From contig OZ245942.1 of the NCBI GenBank assembly GCA_965230065.1, forward strand, positions 2,666,001 to 2,730,000: a stretch of DNA of 64,000 bases, written 5' to 3'. The DNA comes from G965230065 sp965230065 (GTDB lineage: Bacteria; Bacteroidota; Bacteroidia; Cytophagales; Cyclobacteriaceae). The notes below the pieces were generated by a model. That model saw nothing but the letters and a program-made list of their open reading frames with translations. It was not told where the DNA came from and did not search any database. This document shows, one piece after another, positions 63,033 to 64,000 of this stretch (position 1 is its first letter; the number at the start of each line of letters is the position of its first letter). The translations under genes were made by a program, and so were the position numbers.

Positions 63033-63304
63033 AGATTTTAGGTTGTAAAGTGGCTGAATAATTTAAATCTTAGGTAAAAAACAGGAAGCTAATCAGAAGT
63101 GAAACCTTCTGTTAACAGATATAATGGCATCATGATGAATCAAATATTATCATAATAAATTCAAGAGAGAAAGGGCAATATAACAATTTTTCATTAAAAA
63201 AATACTAATTTATAGAAAAACCATTCATTATATATAAATATTATGTGTTGTTTTGATATTATAGATTTTTTACTGAAATAACAAAAAAAACTTAGAAAAA
63301 AACC

Positions 63305-64000
63305 TTGAAAAACAAATCTCAAAAAATCATATTTATAACAGGCGCAAGCTCGGGTATAGGCTTGGCTTGCGCCAGGTATTTATCAGAGCAGGGATATGTG
63401 GTTTTTGGTTCAGGTAGAACAAAAAATAAGCAGCAAGTTCCATACCATCATGTACAAATGGATGTAACAAATCAGGCATCTATTCGTGCTGCTGTACAAT
63501 GTATTTATGATAAGGCAGGCCGTATTGATCTTTTGATTAATAATGCGGGAACGGGTATTGCCGGATCTGTAGCCGATACCTCTGTGGAAGAGGCGCAGCA
63601 ACAATTCGATACTAACTTTTTTGGCGTGCTGCGTGTTTGTCAGGAAGTTGTTCCGCAGATGAAAACCCAGGGACAAGGCATGATTATTAATATGAGCTCA
63701 ATTGGCGGACTGATAGGGCTGCCATATCAAGGGCTTTATTGTGCCAGTAAGTTTGCTTTAGAAGGAGCGAGCCGGGCAATGCGTATGGAATTGACATCGT
63801 ACAATATTAAAGTGGTACTGATAAATCCCGGAGATTTTCAAACTTCATTTTCAGCGAACAGAAGTATTATCAGAAAGTACCTTGATGCCCCCCCGGCGCA
63901 ATTTTCCCGTACATTAGCAACTATTAATAAAGATGAACAGAATGGCGGTAATCCTGAAAAAATAGCCCGATTAATTGAGAAAATAATATGGAAAAGAAAC
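63305..64000 (+). CDS. Short-chain dehydrogenase/reductase (3' end outside window)
   Basis: TTG at 63305 is the first start after an in-frame stop at 63293; the frame stays open to the right edge (232 codons). Motifs are the cofactor-binding TGASSGIGLACARYL, DLLINNAGTGIAG, and a catalytic site Ser (MSSIGGLIGLP) and Tyr-x3-Lys (LYCASKFALEG). It resembles 3-ketodihydrosphingosine reductase-like SDRs, among many alternatives. It is divergent from the alpha-oxoamine synthase gene with 272 bases between, so a shared lipid-base pathway is possible. Confidence 0.88.
   Translation, partial: MKNKSQKIIFITGASSGIGLACARYLSEQGYVVFGSGRTKNKQQVPYHHVQMDVTNQASIRAAVQCIYDKAGRIDLLINNAGTGIAGSVADTSVEEAQQQFDTNFFGVLRVCQEVVPQMKTQGQGMIINMSSIGGLIGLPYQGLYCASKFALEGASRAMRMELTSYNIKVVLINPGDFQTSFSANRSIIRKYLDAPPAQFSRTLATINKDEQNGGNPEKIARLIEKIIWKRN

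Overview
The window looks like chromosomal DNA of a Bacteroidota, most probably a Cytophagales-type organism. The signs are a SusC/SusD pair under ECF sigma/FecR control, the mutY-ssb-gldE cluster, a two-gene atpD-atpC operon, an rpsU-xer-hpf cluster, the 29-residue COX24-like ribosomal protein next to RNase G, an MCE/amidase/LptD envelope cluster, many secreted beta-barrel proteins, and promoters of the Bacteroidota type (TTTG, 19-base spacer, TAnnTTTG). I see no rRNA, tRNA, CRISPR array, prophage or complete insertion sequence.

Region by region. 1-2.7 kb: a sulfatase cut by the left edge and a SirB1-like protein. 2.7-7.5 kb: outer-membrane lipid transport genes (MCE protein and amidase on the minus strand, an LptD-like protein on the plus strand). 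7.7-14.1 kb: accessory exported proteins (DUF4097 repeat protein, ferritin-like helical protein, small lipoprotein, a repeat-rich basic secreted protein, two beta-barrels) plus YtxJ and OsmC. 14.2-22.6 kb: lipA, a peroxiredoxin, a five-PAS histidine kinase, a DASS transporter, sucD and recX. 22.9-30.6 kb: small membrane protein, outer-membrane protein, then rng-COX24-TPR-HU on the minus strand against mutY-ssb-gldE on the plus strand. 30.6-42.3 kb: housekeeping genes (hydrolase, VOC protein, methyltransferase, metK, hpf, xer, rpsU), a nucleotide-sugar cassette (ugd, UDP-xylose synthase, galE), pdxJ, yqeY, cvpA and queE.

42.5-55.9 kb is the main accessory block and reads as a glycan-utilisation locus: ECF sigma factor, FecR anti-sigma factor, SusC with an N-terminal STN signalling domain, SusD, an exported RraA-family protein, an enolase-superfamily dehydratase with a Tat-like leader, a small DUF3887 protein and a GH78 alpha-L-rhamnosidase. 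It suggests uptake of a rhamnose-containing glycan or glycoside and sugar-acid chemistry outside the cytoplasm. Next comes a DUF3616 gene broken by an in-frame stop and a frameshift. The right end has atpD-atpC, a hybrid histidine kinase, and an alpha-oxoamine synthase divergent from a short-chain dehydrogenase cut by the right edge, which together could make a sphingoid or sulfonolipid base.

Several intergenic gaps carry GC-rich palindromes or short dispersed repeats that recur within the window. Start codons other than ATG are frequent. All functions are read from the sequence and from memory of the families; no searches were run.
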